From contig NMRA01000199.1 of the NCBI GenBank assembly GCA_002633005.1, positions 460,889-524,888 on the forward strand: 64,000 bases of DNA. The letters are read 5' to 3'. The position numbers and the translations under genes are program-made. Below are positions 11,204-25,900 of this stretch, piece after piece (position 1 is the stretch's first letter; each line of letters opens with the position of its first letter). The stretch comes from Phoronis australis (lineage: Eukaryota; Phoronida; Phoronidae). A model generated the notes under the pieces. That model had not been told where the DNA came from, did no database searches, and saw nothing but the letters and a program-made list of their open reading frames with translations.

Positions 11204-13419
11204 GGCAGCCCAGAGCACTTGGAATAGATGAACGAGGTACCGATATTTGACCACCCGAGCACTTAGAGTGCACCCCAGTATGTATAGGACCCCCATTGAA
11301 AAGCAGTGTGAACTGATGAGGCTACACTCATTGTAAATATTACAATAATAAATAAATAAATAAATAAACAGATAAATAGAAATGAATATCTGCATTTGTC
11401 TGCACTCTGGGTGTTAGCCCTGGGAGTCGTACAAGGGGCTGAAAATAGCTAGATTAGATATTCGAGGTACCCAAAACTGATTTTTAAATATAAACCATCG
11501 TGCAGTACTGAACATCGAATGACCCATGACAGACACATTGTACTCTAGAATGGGTCCAGAAAGAGGACCCCCAAAAAGGAGTTCGAACATACATTCAAGG
11601 TATCACAATCAAACAAATCCATGTCATTCAATACATGCAACTGACCACTAAATTGCCTGTGACAGATAGAATACACTCTGGGTTGAGCCCGTCAGAAACC
11701 AACAAAAATCTTAAAAACGGCATGGCAATGAAAATTTGAGCTAGATTAGATATTCCAGGTAGCAGTCAAAACTAATTTAAATCAAACAATCGTGCGGCAC
11801 TGAACACCCAATGACACGACAGACAAATTGCATTCCGGAAAGGGTCTGCCATAAACCCAAAAAGGACCTCCACCATGAGCTAGTTCATACATTAGAGTTA
11901 CCACAAAAATAATTCTTCATAGTTCAATATACGCCACTGACTACTAAATGGCCTATGACAGACAAAATAGTTTCTGGGCTATGTCCACAAGAAACCTCCA
12001 AAAATCTCAAACACAACCGGTTGCTGGAAATCTCTCAGTGCTACCTTAAATATCCGAGATCCCTATTAAAAAGGTATAGAACGTAATATCTCGTTAACAA
12101 TATATTTTAAACAATTCCTGATGAGAGTACCACCTCGCAACATCTACTACAGAGTTATTCACTTTCCCTCGTGAGGAAATTTTCAGAGAAAATCATAAAA
12201 TTCATCATTTTTGAAATACTCGCGGAGGAAAAAGTACTCTGTGGTAATCCCAGAGTTTCTAATCCCACTTCCTCTTATGATAAATGCGCGTTCCGCAACA
12301 ATGTCTGACAAGTCATTAGACCAAGGTGTTAATGAATGGAAATTATCGATAATTAGTTAGGTTTCGAACGGCCCCACGGGTTAATATATGGAGTGAACTT
12401 AACTAATATTAAAGAGTATCCCATTAAGAATGAAATGATGCAATTTGAACAACATCTCGTCGTTAAGATGTTTTTTCAACGGCATTCCGAGGTTAAGGCT
12501 TTTGCATTTTGGTCTTGGAGGGGGAAACTAGTCCATATAGTGGCTTCAAATTTTACGCATAGTAGTAAACCATTGGTGTTAGTCACACACAATATAGTCC
12601 TTTTGAAATTGACTAGAAGTGTTTATTACCAACGATTACACTCAAGGTCATTGAAAGTTGTACTTTGTGAATTGTGAACAGTGTTCTTTGTTATACAACT
12701 GGCTCAGTTGCACTGAGTAGTAAACACGGCTTAGCAAGGGTTTTATGTCCTGACTGAGAAGGTAATCGTTTTATTACCCACTATATGTTTTGAATAGCCT
12801 AGCCCGGCTAGAAAGTGGGATTTCTGGTGGGCACAACTCAGAAAGTAATTCGTCAGTCATAGGTCATTTAGTGGCCAGTGGCATGTATTGAATCATATGC
12901 GGGGGGGTAGTTTTGGGGTTGGGGTTCAGTGCGACACGATTGTTCGATTTAAATTAGTTTTGACCGGTACTTTGAATATCTAATCTAGCTCAAATTTTCA
13001 GTGGCACAACATTTATGTTTTTTGGGGTTTCTGGTGGGCGCAACTCAGTTTATTTTGTCTGTTATGGGCAAATTAGGGTCACCATTTAATCATATGGAAT
13101 TGTTTTTTGTGGTACCTCGAATGTATGAGCTACCTCATTTTAGGGGTTCTTTTTGGGTTTCTGCCGGACCCTTTCCAGAATGAAGTTCGTCTGTCATAGT
13201 TTCATTGAGGCACGATTGCTCGTTTTAGAACAGATTTGGCTGGTGTCTCGAATGTGTAATCTAGCTCATTTTTAACCCCTTCTTAAGGTCCTCAGGGGTC
13301 ACACCCAGAGTGTAGACAACGGCAGACATCCATTTTTGTACATACTGAGGTGGACTATAAGTGCTCCTAGACTCAGATGTTGGTATCTCGTTCATTTATT
13401 CTAAGTGCTTTGGGCTGCC
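11204..13419. mobile_element. foldback-like element with tandem-subrepeat arms
   Basis: The ends are inverted copies beginning GGCAGCCC (11204 rightward; complement of 13412-13419 leftward), and similarity continues inward, e.g. AGCACTT, ATGAACGAG and CAGTATGTA on both sides. The left arm (to about 12060) holds three direct subrepeats of about 292 bp, marked by CTAGATTAGATATTC at 11449 and 11741 and a diverged copy near 12040. The right arm (about 12815-13419) holds the same subrepeats inverted. The spacer of about 0.75 kb encodes no recognisable transposase. Long inverted arms built from tandem subrepeats are the hallmark of foldback elements. No target duplication is visible. An (AAAT)n tract interrupts the left arm. 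Confidence 0.65.
11346..11380. repeat. (AAAT)n microsatellite
   Basis: About seven tetranucleotide units, with diverged units at the right. Confidence 0.85.
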
Positions 13420-13494
13420 AATCAATTAGTTGCCTCGCCTGCGGTATGGCTAGACATACAGGTAGTAGTACTTCCCAGGCCTCAATAAACCGAA

Positions 13495-13643
13495 ATGATC
13501 CCCTTTCTCAATATTGGTTATGGCGAATATTGACCACGAATACACGTGGATTTCAAAAATGCTCAACAACAAAACAGAAACAAAAACAAGTTTGAGGAAG
13601 CAGATTGTTTATTTTGGTACCGTTTCTATTGAATAATGAAGCA
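13495..13643. repeat. 149-bp block, copy 1 (LC8 3' flank)
   Basis: Starts ATGATCCCCTTTCTC and ends TGAATAATGAAGCA. An identical copy follows at 13646-13794 and another lies at 16497-16645. On the minus strand it carries AATAAA (complement of 13608-13613) followed by a GT-rich tract, i.e. a plausible polyadenylation module for the LC8 gene at 13923-14192. Confidence 0.9.
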
Positions 13644-13645
13644 NG

Positions 13646-13794
13646 ATGATCCCCTTTCTCAATATTGGTTATGGCGAATATTGACCACGAATACACGTGG
13701 ATTTCAAAAATGCTCAACAACAAAACAGAAACAAAAACAAGTTTGAGGAAGCAGATTGTTTATTTTGGTACCGTTTCTATTGAATAATGAAGCA
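13646..13794. repeat. 149-bp block, copy 2; holds proximal poly(A) signal of LC8 copy 2
   Basis: Identical to 13495-13643 and separated from it by an N (13644) and one base. Its minus-strand AATAAA (complement of 13759-13764) is about 160 bases beyond the LC8 stop and is followed by a T/GT-rich stretch, so it is the likelier functional cleavage signal. Confidence 0.85.
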
Positions 13795-13922
13795 AGACAT
13801 GCAAGCACGAAAAATTAAATGGATGAAAACGATTTTCATAAAAACCCCGAAGGGTGCGAGTCAAACTATCAACTGTCAACTGTGAATATCTCAACATTTC
13901 TATCCGACCATTCATGCAATCT

Positions 13923-16465
<2,543 letters not shown>

Positions 16466-16779
16466 CAGTGGCGGATTTCAAGAGGGGGGCCAAGGNATGA
16501 TCCCCTTTCTCAATATTGGTTATGGCGAATATTGACCACGAATACACGTGGATTTCAAAAATGCTCAACAACAAAACAGAAACAAAAACAAGTTTGAGGA
16601 AGCAGATTGTTTATTTTGGTACCGTTTCTATTGAATAATGAAGCAAGGGGCCATGCCCCCCCCTCTACAACTCTCCCAGATTCCATTTGGCAGTTCGGGG
16701 GTGCGCCGTCTGACGGGCAAAATCCTGGCTAATTCTCTGCCCTGACCCCCCCTAAATAAAAATCCTGGATCCACCCCTG
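16466..16779. mobile_element. hAT-type MITE, second copy, interrupted by the 149-bp block
   Basis: Begins CAGTGGCGGATTTCAAG and shares the internal CTCCCAGATTYCATTTGGCA with the element at 5482. It ends AAAATCCTGGATCCACCCCTGG, a degraded terminus. Target duplication is imperfect. The 149-bp block, preceded by an N, lies inside it at 16497-16645; with that block removed the element is about 164 bp. Confidence 0.6.
16497..16645. repeat. 149-bp block, copy 3, inside a MITE
   Basis: Identical over its whole length to 13495-13643 and 13646-13794. It directly follows an N at 16496 in a G/C-homopolymer context, and the short word CAAGG occurs at both edges. Confidence 0.9.
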
Positions 16780-17906
16780 GAGGCTGCACAAAAATGCCTC
16801 AGATGTCCCGAATGATATGTGGTTGGTGCAGTAAGATACCATTCCGGAATTATGTCAGATATAAATAATATGTCTGACATAAGCAACCTCTCTAGAATAA
16901 TCATTTGAAAACGAAATATCCAGTCGACTGCCTTGCGAGATTACTGAGTTGGAGAAATTCTGAGTTTGCTCAAGTAGACTACTGGGTTGGTTTGCCTCCC
17001 TCTCCTGTCTTCCAGAAATTACTTGCCATTCAAGCTTACTTTTGATTAGTTTTTAGCGTAAATCTTTTTTGAAAACGCTATAATATTTTTAGTCCTTGAT
17101 TAATTAATTTGGCGATTGATCATTCAATCCGTCGCTAAACTCCCAAAGTTTCGAATAATCGTAGGCCTATAAAACTCGCTTTCCTAACTGGTCAAATCCG
17201 CTTTGAAAACCAGGATACCGCTTTCCTGTAGGTTTTAGAGAATTATGAATTATTATCTCAGCAGTGTGTTATTGGATATGAAGCGTGGTCTTTAAAATAA
17301 CCGTTTGTGCCGGTCAAAATGGGGAAGTAGGCCTACCTGAAGGTCACGTGGTGCAACAGCAGGGGAAGTCGAGGGTCACTGGCCTCGCTAATTACGGCGA
17401 AAATAAAAACAAAAATCGAAATGTTTTTAATGAAAATGCTCCGAAGAACTACTGAATACTATCAGGGATACAGTCGTATGATCCTGCTCAATGTCTCCGC
17501 AATGTCTTTGTATGATCCCAAAACGAAGTTGTTGCTTCCACGTCCATTTCGAGAGAAAAATGATCGATAGATATGCAATTCACGCTGACACAAACGAAAG
17601 CAAATGCACAATCTTCTTCGAACGTTTAGATCTACGTAGCAATTGTCACCATATAATAAAACAATCATTGGCTTTAATTCTCATCTCAAAGCCAAGTGTT
17701 TATCTCAGTGAAAATTAATGATTAAATTTTATTCAAGTGAGCTTCATTTTTGTACAGTGGGCCCGGCCATGTTGATTGCATTGCGTGTCTGGAACCATAG
17801 ATATGCTGCAACAGTTCATTACACTCAGTGACGAAGATGCACGGCGGATATCATTGCCTGCTTTGCACGCGCTTCAACACATTGATTTTGTTTAGATATT
17901 ACAGAC
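16780..17906. other. upstream region of the EGF-domain gene
   Basis: No repeats or exons recognised. The promoter of the downstream gene presumably lies here, but no TATA box stands out. Confidence 0.3.
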
Positions 17907-19250
17907 ATGTCCTCACAAAACAAAGTAAGTCTCAGACTATTCACAATTTGCATGCGTGTATTTTGTCACTTAGCATTTTCAGGCAATGTTAACGGAGAAG
18001 AAATTTCAAATAAGGACCTTGGTTTACTGGAGGACCGTGAAATAAAATTAATGGTTAATCAAGTTGGTCCATGGCTTATGGACTTCAAATTTAACGAGCT
18101 AGACAGGAGGTTTATGGACGAAGAAGGCAGATTCGATTCCAAAAAAGGAGTTTTCAATCCCGATAGCAGACCACAGAAGGTGTTTATGCGCCATTTTCCC
18201 ATTCCACCACTGCGGAAGTTAAATCAAGAAGTTACAACTGCCTGCGAGCAAGGTTTTATGAAATGTTTGTCAACTATTTACAAAAAGGTGAAACAGTCAC
18301 CAATGCACCAAATGGCGGCCAATCGCACGGCGTACATGAAAAGAATCAAAAAGGCAAAGTGGGATAAACTGTTCGGAGACGATTACGACTATTACAAACT
18401 GACGCGTTTTATGCCATTTGAGAGTGACTTGAAGCACTTCCAATATAGAGCAACAGCCAGTTACTACATGTGTTGGTACACCATGAAGAGGGAACGCCTG
18501 CTTGAAAATATTGTATCTTTGTTTCCGGGGCAACTCTGTGACACGTCTGGATATGATATTAAGACTGGCTATGTAGTGCCAAAATATATACGAGATTTTA
18601 GAACAGCAAACAAGGAGCCCTTCGAGTGTGCCCTCCTTTCGTTTTGTCCCGATCCCTGCTGTGGCAAAATGAAGAAGGGGCTGTCCCTTCACCGAGACAC
18701 GTGCTTCCACCATTCAACCAATCCGTGCCTAGGAGTGGCAAATGGAGGTTGCCACATGGACCTCGACCGGAACGTCAATTTCGAGGACTTGATCCATAAC
18801 AGGATAAACTTTACTTGCAACTGCGACCAGGCACGTAAAGGATTTGAGTGGAATTTATTTTATGGACTGTGTGTGGACATCGACGAATGTTTACGAGGTA
18901 CCTACGAATGCCAAAATAACCAAGTCTGCAGGAATACTCCTGGGAGTTATTTCTGTTCTTGCAAAAGGGGCTACAAATTCGTCAACAAAACTGGCAAATG
19001 TGAACATCTTTTTTATCACAGTGCGAGCGAAGTCACGCCTGTCGATGGAAGCAACGGAACGACAAGTGCGGTAACCTCTACACAACCCCCGAACCAGGAT
19101 ATCGTGGCTGAAGCAGGGAAGCTATGGGATCGAACTGTCTTGCGATTTGCAGAATTCCTTGGCTTAGCTCCTTCAAACGCGACATTTATTTTCATTAGGT
19201 TCGACTTGTTGTCAGTTGTTGTTTCATATCTGATGTTTGTTGAACTGTAA
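17907..19250 (+). CDS. secreted or membrane-tethered protein with one calcium-binding EGF domain, intronless
   Basis: A 447-residue ORF. The N-terminus is moderately hydrophobic with a possible cleavage near NVNG (residues 27-30), consistent with a signal peptide; Met16 is an alternative start. Residues 30-235 are charged, Tyr/Phe-rich and few in cysteine, and match no domain I know. Residues 240-322 form a cysteine-rich stretch (CPDPCC, then NGGC and CNC) that may be a degenerate EGF-like module. Residues 324-365 are a canonical calcium-binding EGF domain: DIDEC, six cysteines, and CRNTPGSYFCSC, which fits the Asp/Asn hydroxylation consensus. A Thr/Ser-rich linker (375-395) and a hydrophobic C-terminus (about 425-447) with almost no tail suggest a GPI signal or tail anchor. 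Extracellular calcium-dependent interaction is inferred only from the EGF domain. No gene name can be assigned. Confidence 0.8.
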   Translation: MSSQNKVSLRLFTICMRVFCHLAFSGNVNGEEISNKDLGLLEDREIKLMVNQVGPWLMDFKFNELDRRFMDEEGRFDSKKGVFNPDSRPQKVFMRHFPIPPLRKLNQEVTTACEQGFMKCLSTIYKKVKQSPMHQMAANRTAYMKRIKKAKWDKLFGDDYDYYKLTRFMPFESDLKHFQYRATASYYMCWYTMKRERLLENIVSLFPGQLCDTSGYDIKTGYVVPKYIRDFRTANKEPFECALLSFCPDPCCGKMKKGLSLHRDTCFHHSTNPCLGVANGGCHMDLDRNVNFEDLIHNRINFTCNCDQARKGFEWNLFYGLCVDIDECLRGTYECQNNQVCRNTPGSYFCSCKRGYKFVNKTGKCEHLFYHSASEVTPVDGSNGTTSAVTSTQPPNQDIVAEAGKLWDRTVLRFAEFLGLAPSNATFIFIRFDLLSVVVSYLMFVEL

Positions 19251-19543
19251 TATTAACTAACTATAAAACGGACAACTGCCTCACAACTAGCACTACCCTG
19301 TTTGTAGGCCAATAACGATCCCAACTTTAAAAAGACTAAACCCCGGTGTGCTTTCCGTCAAAACAATTTTTGATTTAGGCCACTTACCGGTGTAAAAACG
19401 TTTCATCTTACTCCTTCAGGACTTGGAATGACCAATGACAAGAGGAAAATTTTGCAGGTGATGTATTTTTCCACAAATAGACTTGAGGGATATAAACATT
19501 TTTTTGTGTTGTAAAATTTAACTGAAGTAAACGTTTTTGTATG

Positions 19544-19549
19544 AATAAA
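19544..19549 (+). terminator. candidate poly(A) signal of the EGF-domain gene
   Basis: AATAAA about 295 bases after the stop codon, the first canonical signal on this strand. Confidence 0.45.
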
Positions 19550-19550
19550 G

Positions 19551-22013
19551 TCAAAATAATGATTAAAAAGAGCTGAAAAATAGGAAATCAAATAAGAAGT
19601 AATCGAAACCAAAAAGGAAACCCCCTTAAAAGATGAAAATTCCAAGCCCTGTTCCTTAAAGCCTAACTTCAACTGAATTTTGTTATTTTAGATGTATAAG
19701 GCTAACCAGATAGTCCTAGCAAAGCCTTAGTAAAATAAGAAAACGCGAGTTCAATCAGGCAAATGTTAGCTCGTCACATAATAAGTGAAGTTGTCTTTTC
19801 GTGCCGTGTTGCGTCACTGCGAGATCCCAGCACAAACAACAAAAGGTTGTATTGAATAGGGGTCAGAACAGAACACCATTGCGTGCGGGTGTTATTCTCA
19901 GCTGTTTGAATTAAAAGATGATTCTCGCGATGACGTAGACAAAAGCAAGCCAATACGCCTAACAGTTAGTTAAATTTGGCAATTTATGGCACTAGTGGGC
20001 TCAGAGCCATGCTCTTAACATACTGTAGGAACCAAATTTAGACTCAGGAAGAACTAAGATCGTTACTGTTTCAGTCTAAACTCATTAAGATTCAGGTGAG
20101 GGCGTGGACGTTTCAACCCTGAAATCGCGATATCGGTCCCTTGGATTTGCCTTGGCAAATTGTAGCTAATTTTACTTCTGACATATGACAAGAAGACAAT
20201 AATGTCAATTTGCAAGCGCACATTTTCCTGGTAAGAAAGTTGTATTCCACTCAAGGACGTGGTTTACAGGGGATTTGAAGTGAGTCTTCTTACTGTTGGA
20301 AAACATTCACAAGTTTTTCAAGCTTCAAAAAGCTACTATCAGCATCTGCCTACCGCCTAAGTCCTAACTTTTAATTCAGATCACTTAACGCTATAACACT
20401 GGTCTCAACGTTCATCTTTCCCAGGTTTGAGATTGGAGATGATTTCTGGGCTCATATTGGGCCAGACTCAATAGGCTGGCCTGCCACAGGCCACTTGACT
20501 GAGAATGGTTTGAAGACATAACCAACTGTCAGATCTTCACACGCCCATAAACCATATTCCAAGTCAGTAACTATAAAGAACTGAGACCAGTTGCTGGGGT
20601 AGGTGGTCTAAACAAAGCCAATTTCTCTGAAAGAAGACAGGTTTATAGTAAGCAGCTTGAATTTCTAAACAATAGAATTCCTAAAGAGAAAAATCTCATT
20701 TTCTGCTCACTGGCTGAAAATGGCTTGTTTGGCTGAAAAACACAAAATTCCAAAATGTATTGCCTCACTGAATCTACAATGACCTGGAAAGATTTTGTAT
20801 AAACCACAAACGGTATTAAGGATAATTTTTTTATTAAAAATTCTCAAAGTTGTTGGTCAAATCTGCATTAAATAACAAGATTGAAAATAAATAAAACATC
20901 AGTGCCCTCTACATTGTTACCAACACAGTACCTGTTGCTACCTAAAGGTGGCATTCAATTTAAGTCTCATTTTGCAACACAACTCAATTTGCTTCCAATT
21001 AACAAAAATAAGTAATCATCTAATTCGTAAATCAAGCAGAATAAAATGTGCCATTGTAATAACAAGGCAACAAAAAAGCATCACTCAATCACATTCAATG
21101 GACAGTCTAACTGTACAGACTTATTACAATGACCAACTGCATTCAATTGCGCTAACAACTACATTCAGCCAATCCACCGGCCCAGAATTTTAACAAACAC
21201 CATGATCGGTTGTGTTCATCTCAATGCCTATCCCTTGATTTTCTAGTTTTATCTGTTTTAACCCAAATGAGTAACGAAAATATAATTAATAATGACAGCG
21301 GCAGTGAGGTACACAATTTGGAGGATCTCATGCACAACAAGCTTAATGCTCGTTTAGCGACGCTGATGTCATTTTTCAACTGCATTGTGGGACAGTTGTT
21401 GGCTTGTAAACATCAGGTGACATCACAGGTTACTTGGTAACGTGTAAACAATACGATGGTGAACAACACATGTCACATAATGGACCATAATTAAAACCAC
21501 TGGTCCACTAAAACATACTTTTTAGTTCGTGTATGACAGAACGACAATCATACAAAAGAAAAAATTGAAAGAGGGCCTCAAAATGCATCATATATTACAT
21601 AGCAATTCTTTTGAGTGAGACACACGCCATCTGACAACGCTTAAGTAAATCTCCCCACCAAAAATGCCAGGCCTGCACTCCGTAGACCCAAGAAAATTGC
21701 AGAAATGCAAGAATTTGTGAGATATTACAAGTGTGATGGCATTAGCTTTACTCACTAAATTCTTGGGCCAAAGGAACACAGCCCATGTCTCCAAGTTTTC
21801 AGTGATGACAACCAGACAACCATCCCAGAATGCATTTGAAAAGCGACAGTGACAGCAGTGCCTTCGATGAAATCAACCGAAATTCAGGCAGACAATAGCA
21901 CAATAGCTCAGTATAATGATATCATAAAAAAAATCTTTAAAATAATTCTGCCATAACAGTCTAAACAATATATTTACACTGCAAATATAGCTAAACAGAT
22001 ACAAGTGACTAGT
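19551..22013. other. intergenic between two convergent genes
   Basis: The EGF gene (+) and the MCC gene (-) converge here. AT-rich, no exon or bounded repeat recognised. Confidence 0.35.
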
Positions 22014-22019
22014 TTTATT
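22014..22019 (-). terminator. candidate poly(A) signal of the MCC gene
   Basis: Minus-strand AATAAA about 850 bases beyond the MCC stop codon. It is the nearest canonical hexamer I found, implying a 3' UTR of about 0.85 kb. Confidence 0.4.
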
Positions 22020-22866
22020 CATGACTGGTATATATGTTCAATGTATCACCATCACAACAAAAAATAAATGAAAGTTTGAGGATGTAAAACAATTGAAGAA
22101 ACTGCAATTTGTATAGATGCAAAATATCTTGCTTCCGTAAACATAAATACAGCTCTTGAGGTCATGTTAAAATTACCATGCACTGACACAGTGAGACCGA
22201 CATTGCACAATGTTACGCACGACTTCAGATGATTGAATGATTGTACAGCTGAATAACAATGAAAAGTTAAAGCTTTTCGCTGTCTTGATCTCAGCAATTT
22301 GACTAAATGACCAAATTTCTGAGAAGGAAATATTACACACAGCACAATTGAGGTGGCTTGCCTTGAGGCTAATGTATTGGTAAGTACTACCTTCAGCTCG
22401 TCTAACATGGCTCATCAAAAACATTCGCATGATTTGGCAAGACTAAATTCACGACAGAATGTTCTTTTATCAATTGCAACCAAGATGTTTGATGACATCT
22501 AATGTTTTGACTGTTCCCAGCAACCACTCTCAAAATATGACCATTAGATAAGACTGGGCTGTCCCAGGTCTGCACCATAGCCAAGTAAGCGTCATTAAAT
22601 ATTTTGGTTGTGACTGAGAAAGAAAATATGGTTCACATACACATATCCACAGTTTAACATGCCTTAAGTACCCAACAATGTTTTCATCACTACAGGTTTT
22701 CTTGAATTATTAATTCCCTGTTCACATCAAGACGTCCAACATACACAGTGAACCTCACAGGTCAAACCTTAATTTTCACCAAAGGTCAGACAACTGATAG
22801 TCCCACTCATCACAAGTATGACTGGATGCCAAATTGTCTCATCTTTCCTTGCCATCAATCCAACCG

Positions 22867-22944
22867 TCATAGAGACGTTTCATTGGACGACGGTCTCGCC
22901 AAATCTTCTTCAAGTGTTGTTATTCGTTGTTTCAAACCATGCAC
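22867..22944 (-). CDS. MCC: MCC exon: last coding exon with PDZ ligand
   Basis: 78 nt including TGA at 22867-22869, acceptor AACTTCAG. Encodes VHGLKQRITTLEEDLARPSS then NETSL. The terminal ETSL is a class I PDZ ligand (Thr at -2, Leu at 0), identical to the human C-terminus, with Ser at -1 kept. Confidence 0.93.
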   Translation of the reverse strand: MHGLKQRITTLEEDLARPSSNETSL

Positions 22945-25900
22945 CTGAAGTTAGAAAATTAGAAATCAATAAAATGCCAAAAAGGAATATACAAGCGTCC
23001 ACATTACTAGTCCAACAACTGCGTAGAAAATACTTAATCAAATGCTGAATGGAGGTACAGTCAAACTTGCACAAGATGGATCTGCACTGAACATGACACG
23101 CTTGGTTTTAGTGTCAATAATGCATTTTTGGGATAACTGTGGTATCAGTTCTCGATACTATTAGCTTTGACCAGAACTAAAAAACAAAACGAAACCTCGA
23201 GTGTTTTTTTCCTGAAACAAAATCAAGTCCTCACTTCCGTTACTCGTGAACAAAATATGAAGGAGTCACTGGCAAGTGTATCCACTGAACATTTGGTCAA
23301 AAAGGAATTCGGCACAAGTTCGGTTTGCTTAAAAAGCAAACTTACTCCACAGAAAGTTCACAAGTTTCTAGGTCATAGGAGTAAACAAGACGTAAAGAAA
23401 TATTATGGCGAAATACAAAAAAACAAGTCAAATACTGGAATTTGCTTACTTGAGTTAGTGACGTTGTGTCCGTCTCTCATGGACTTCAGTCTGGCCAGTG
23501 GTGTCACTATCACTCGGGCCAACAGGTGGTGCCCCAACCAGATGAGGCAGCATCCAGGCCAGGACACCATTCCGTAAGTGTGACAGTTGGAACCTTAATC
23601 CACCCTGCCCATTCAGAGAGGGACGGACACAACGTCGCTAACTCATGTAAGCAAATTCCAGTATTTTACTTAATTTTTCTGTATTTTGTTACCTCAGTTG
23701 GATGTCTAAAAACTTTCATGCTTTTATTACGGCGGAGACTGACACAAGCATACAGAGACTTTCAAATTACCTGCTCTTCGTAATTTTCGCTTATTGCCTT
23801 CACCTGGACTTCCAACTTTTTCACTTTGGCTTGGTATCGTTTTTTGGCTTTCTCAAACGCAGATATCAAGGCACTGTCACAACAAAAGTAGAAAATCTTC
23901 AAAGATTCGTATATCACAATTTTCAACGTGTATTTAGGTCATTTGAAGACAACACGCGTTTAACTTCTTTCTGTCTTGGATAAATTAAGACTTTAGTCGT
24001 CAAATATGTATTCATTTCAAGATAAAAATTAAACAGCTCATACATCATGATTTTATTAGGATATGCAATATACGACCAAGATGTATGGAACCTGAACTCC
24101 CGTCAAGCCTAAACAAACACCAAAAGTTTGTTTTAAGAAAAACCTATCATCCATTTAAGCCTGCACCATTATCTAACTTGCAAGCACTACTGCCTGTGAT
24201 AAATATACAATGCCAGCTGTTAGATGCACTGTGAAGGGATACATTTTATTACCCATCATATCTTTGCTGGAAAGTAGCCACAATCCTGCCTATTGCATGT
24301 AACATTGAAAAAGCATGATCCTCAGCCTTGTTTCCCATACGCACCTGTTGGCTCGTTTCAAGTCATTGACAAACTCTGCAGACTGCTGATGTCTTATTTC
24401 AGAGTTGCGCGACAGCTTCTCCAATGTAGACATCAGCTCAGCAACTCTATTTTTAAGCATTTTCTCCCTCTTGAGTGAGTCGGACAGATCCTGGGCAATA
24501 TCGCAGGAGTTTGATGTCCTCAGCTCAGCCAGAGTGATCGACGGTGTCCGGCTAGTAGGCGTCTCAGAGTCAGAACCCTGAACGAAAAAAAATCCACGAT
24601 CAAACAAAGCCTCAACAACGATCTCTAGAATGTTATTACAACTGCCGCTATGAATGCTCCTACTAAAAAAATAACTTTTGCTTTGGACCATTTACTGTTA
24701 AACGATGGTCTTAAATTGTTGGGAAGAACTAACAATTCATAATGCTGGAAACAAGGCTTACACAATGGCTTGTTATGATGGATCATTTTTATAATATTTA
24801 CTCTGAGTGTAGTCTCAAATATAACGGATTGTTAGCTATTTGAATTGTTAGTTATTTAAATATCCAAAATTCAATTCTCATTTCAATAAGGAACAAGCTG
24901 AAACCAATTTCACACCCAGTCTATTGGTTTTCCAAATTTTACTTTCCCTGACTTTGTGCACTTTTATCCATCTCACTCATTCTATCCCTGTAATGCCGAA
25001 CACCCTTCTTACTCAACTCCACCTTTTCCTCAGCTCAATGACTTGAATAAGCTGTTTCATTTCATTCTGACTGCAACATCCACTTTGGTATATAACCATT
25101 CTTTCTCACATTACCCACTAACCACTCATGCAACTCCTTCATCAAAATCTAACACCGCTTAATTTCAAAGTGTACTCGCCCTTTTCTCCATCAAACCCTC
25201 AGCCTATCGATGCTGCTCCTTCATCAGGCCCTACAATATCTAACACCCCTTTACTTCAAAGTGTACTCATCCATTTCTCCATATAACATTCACTCCACTG
25301 ACGACACCCCTTCATCCCACCCTTCAACACCTAACAACCCTTCACTTAAAAGTGTACTCACCTGCTTCTCCATCTCCGTTTTCCCTTCACTCCACTGGTG
25401 CTGTTCTTTCATCTCACTCTTCAAATGCTCAATCTGGACCAAGTAAGCCTGTTCTTGCGATTCCTTGCCATTAATCCTGAGCTCAAGAGCTTTTTTCTCC
25501 TTCTCTAACAAGTAGTTCTGAGCTCTCAGTTCTGCCTTCTCCTCCTGATATAAGAAAATGACAAATTAGCAAGAAATAATCATTATAAAAAAACTATGCA
25601 GCATACCAAAGACTGAAAATTATTTTCCTCTACAGAAGTCTACAGTAGCAGTGATAAGGTGTTTTGTAGTAGCTGTCATAAAGCCCATTCAGCCAGCAGG
25701 TGTCCAGTAGATGAACACGATTCTAGACACAGGGTGCAACATTTGTTGTAAGTAATCCTAAAGCTTCTTTATATTGCGTAAACATAGGCAGTGCACTGAG
25801 CCAGATTTTTGTAAGAAATGACCAATGAAGAAAGGATCAAAAGAAACCAAGTTTTTATTTGAACTTGATAATCCGGAAAAAAATCCAAGCAGGTTTGCAG

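Noticed and set aside
23466-23783. 105- and 136-codon plus-strand open frames in the last MCC intron
   Set aside because: They run through the hairpin MITE and across the complement of an MCC exon.
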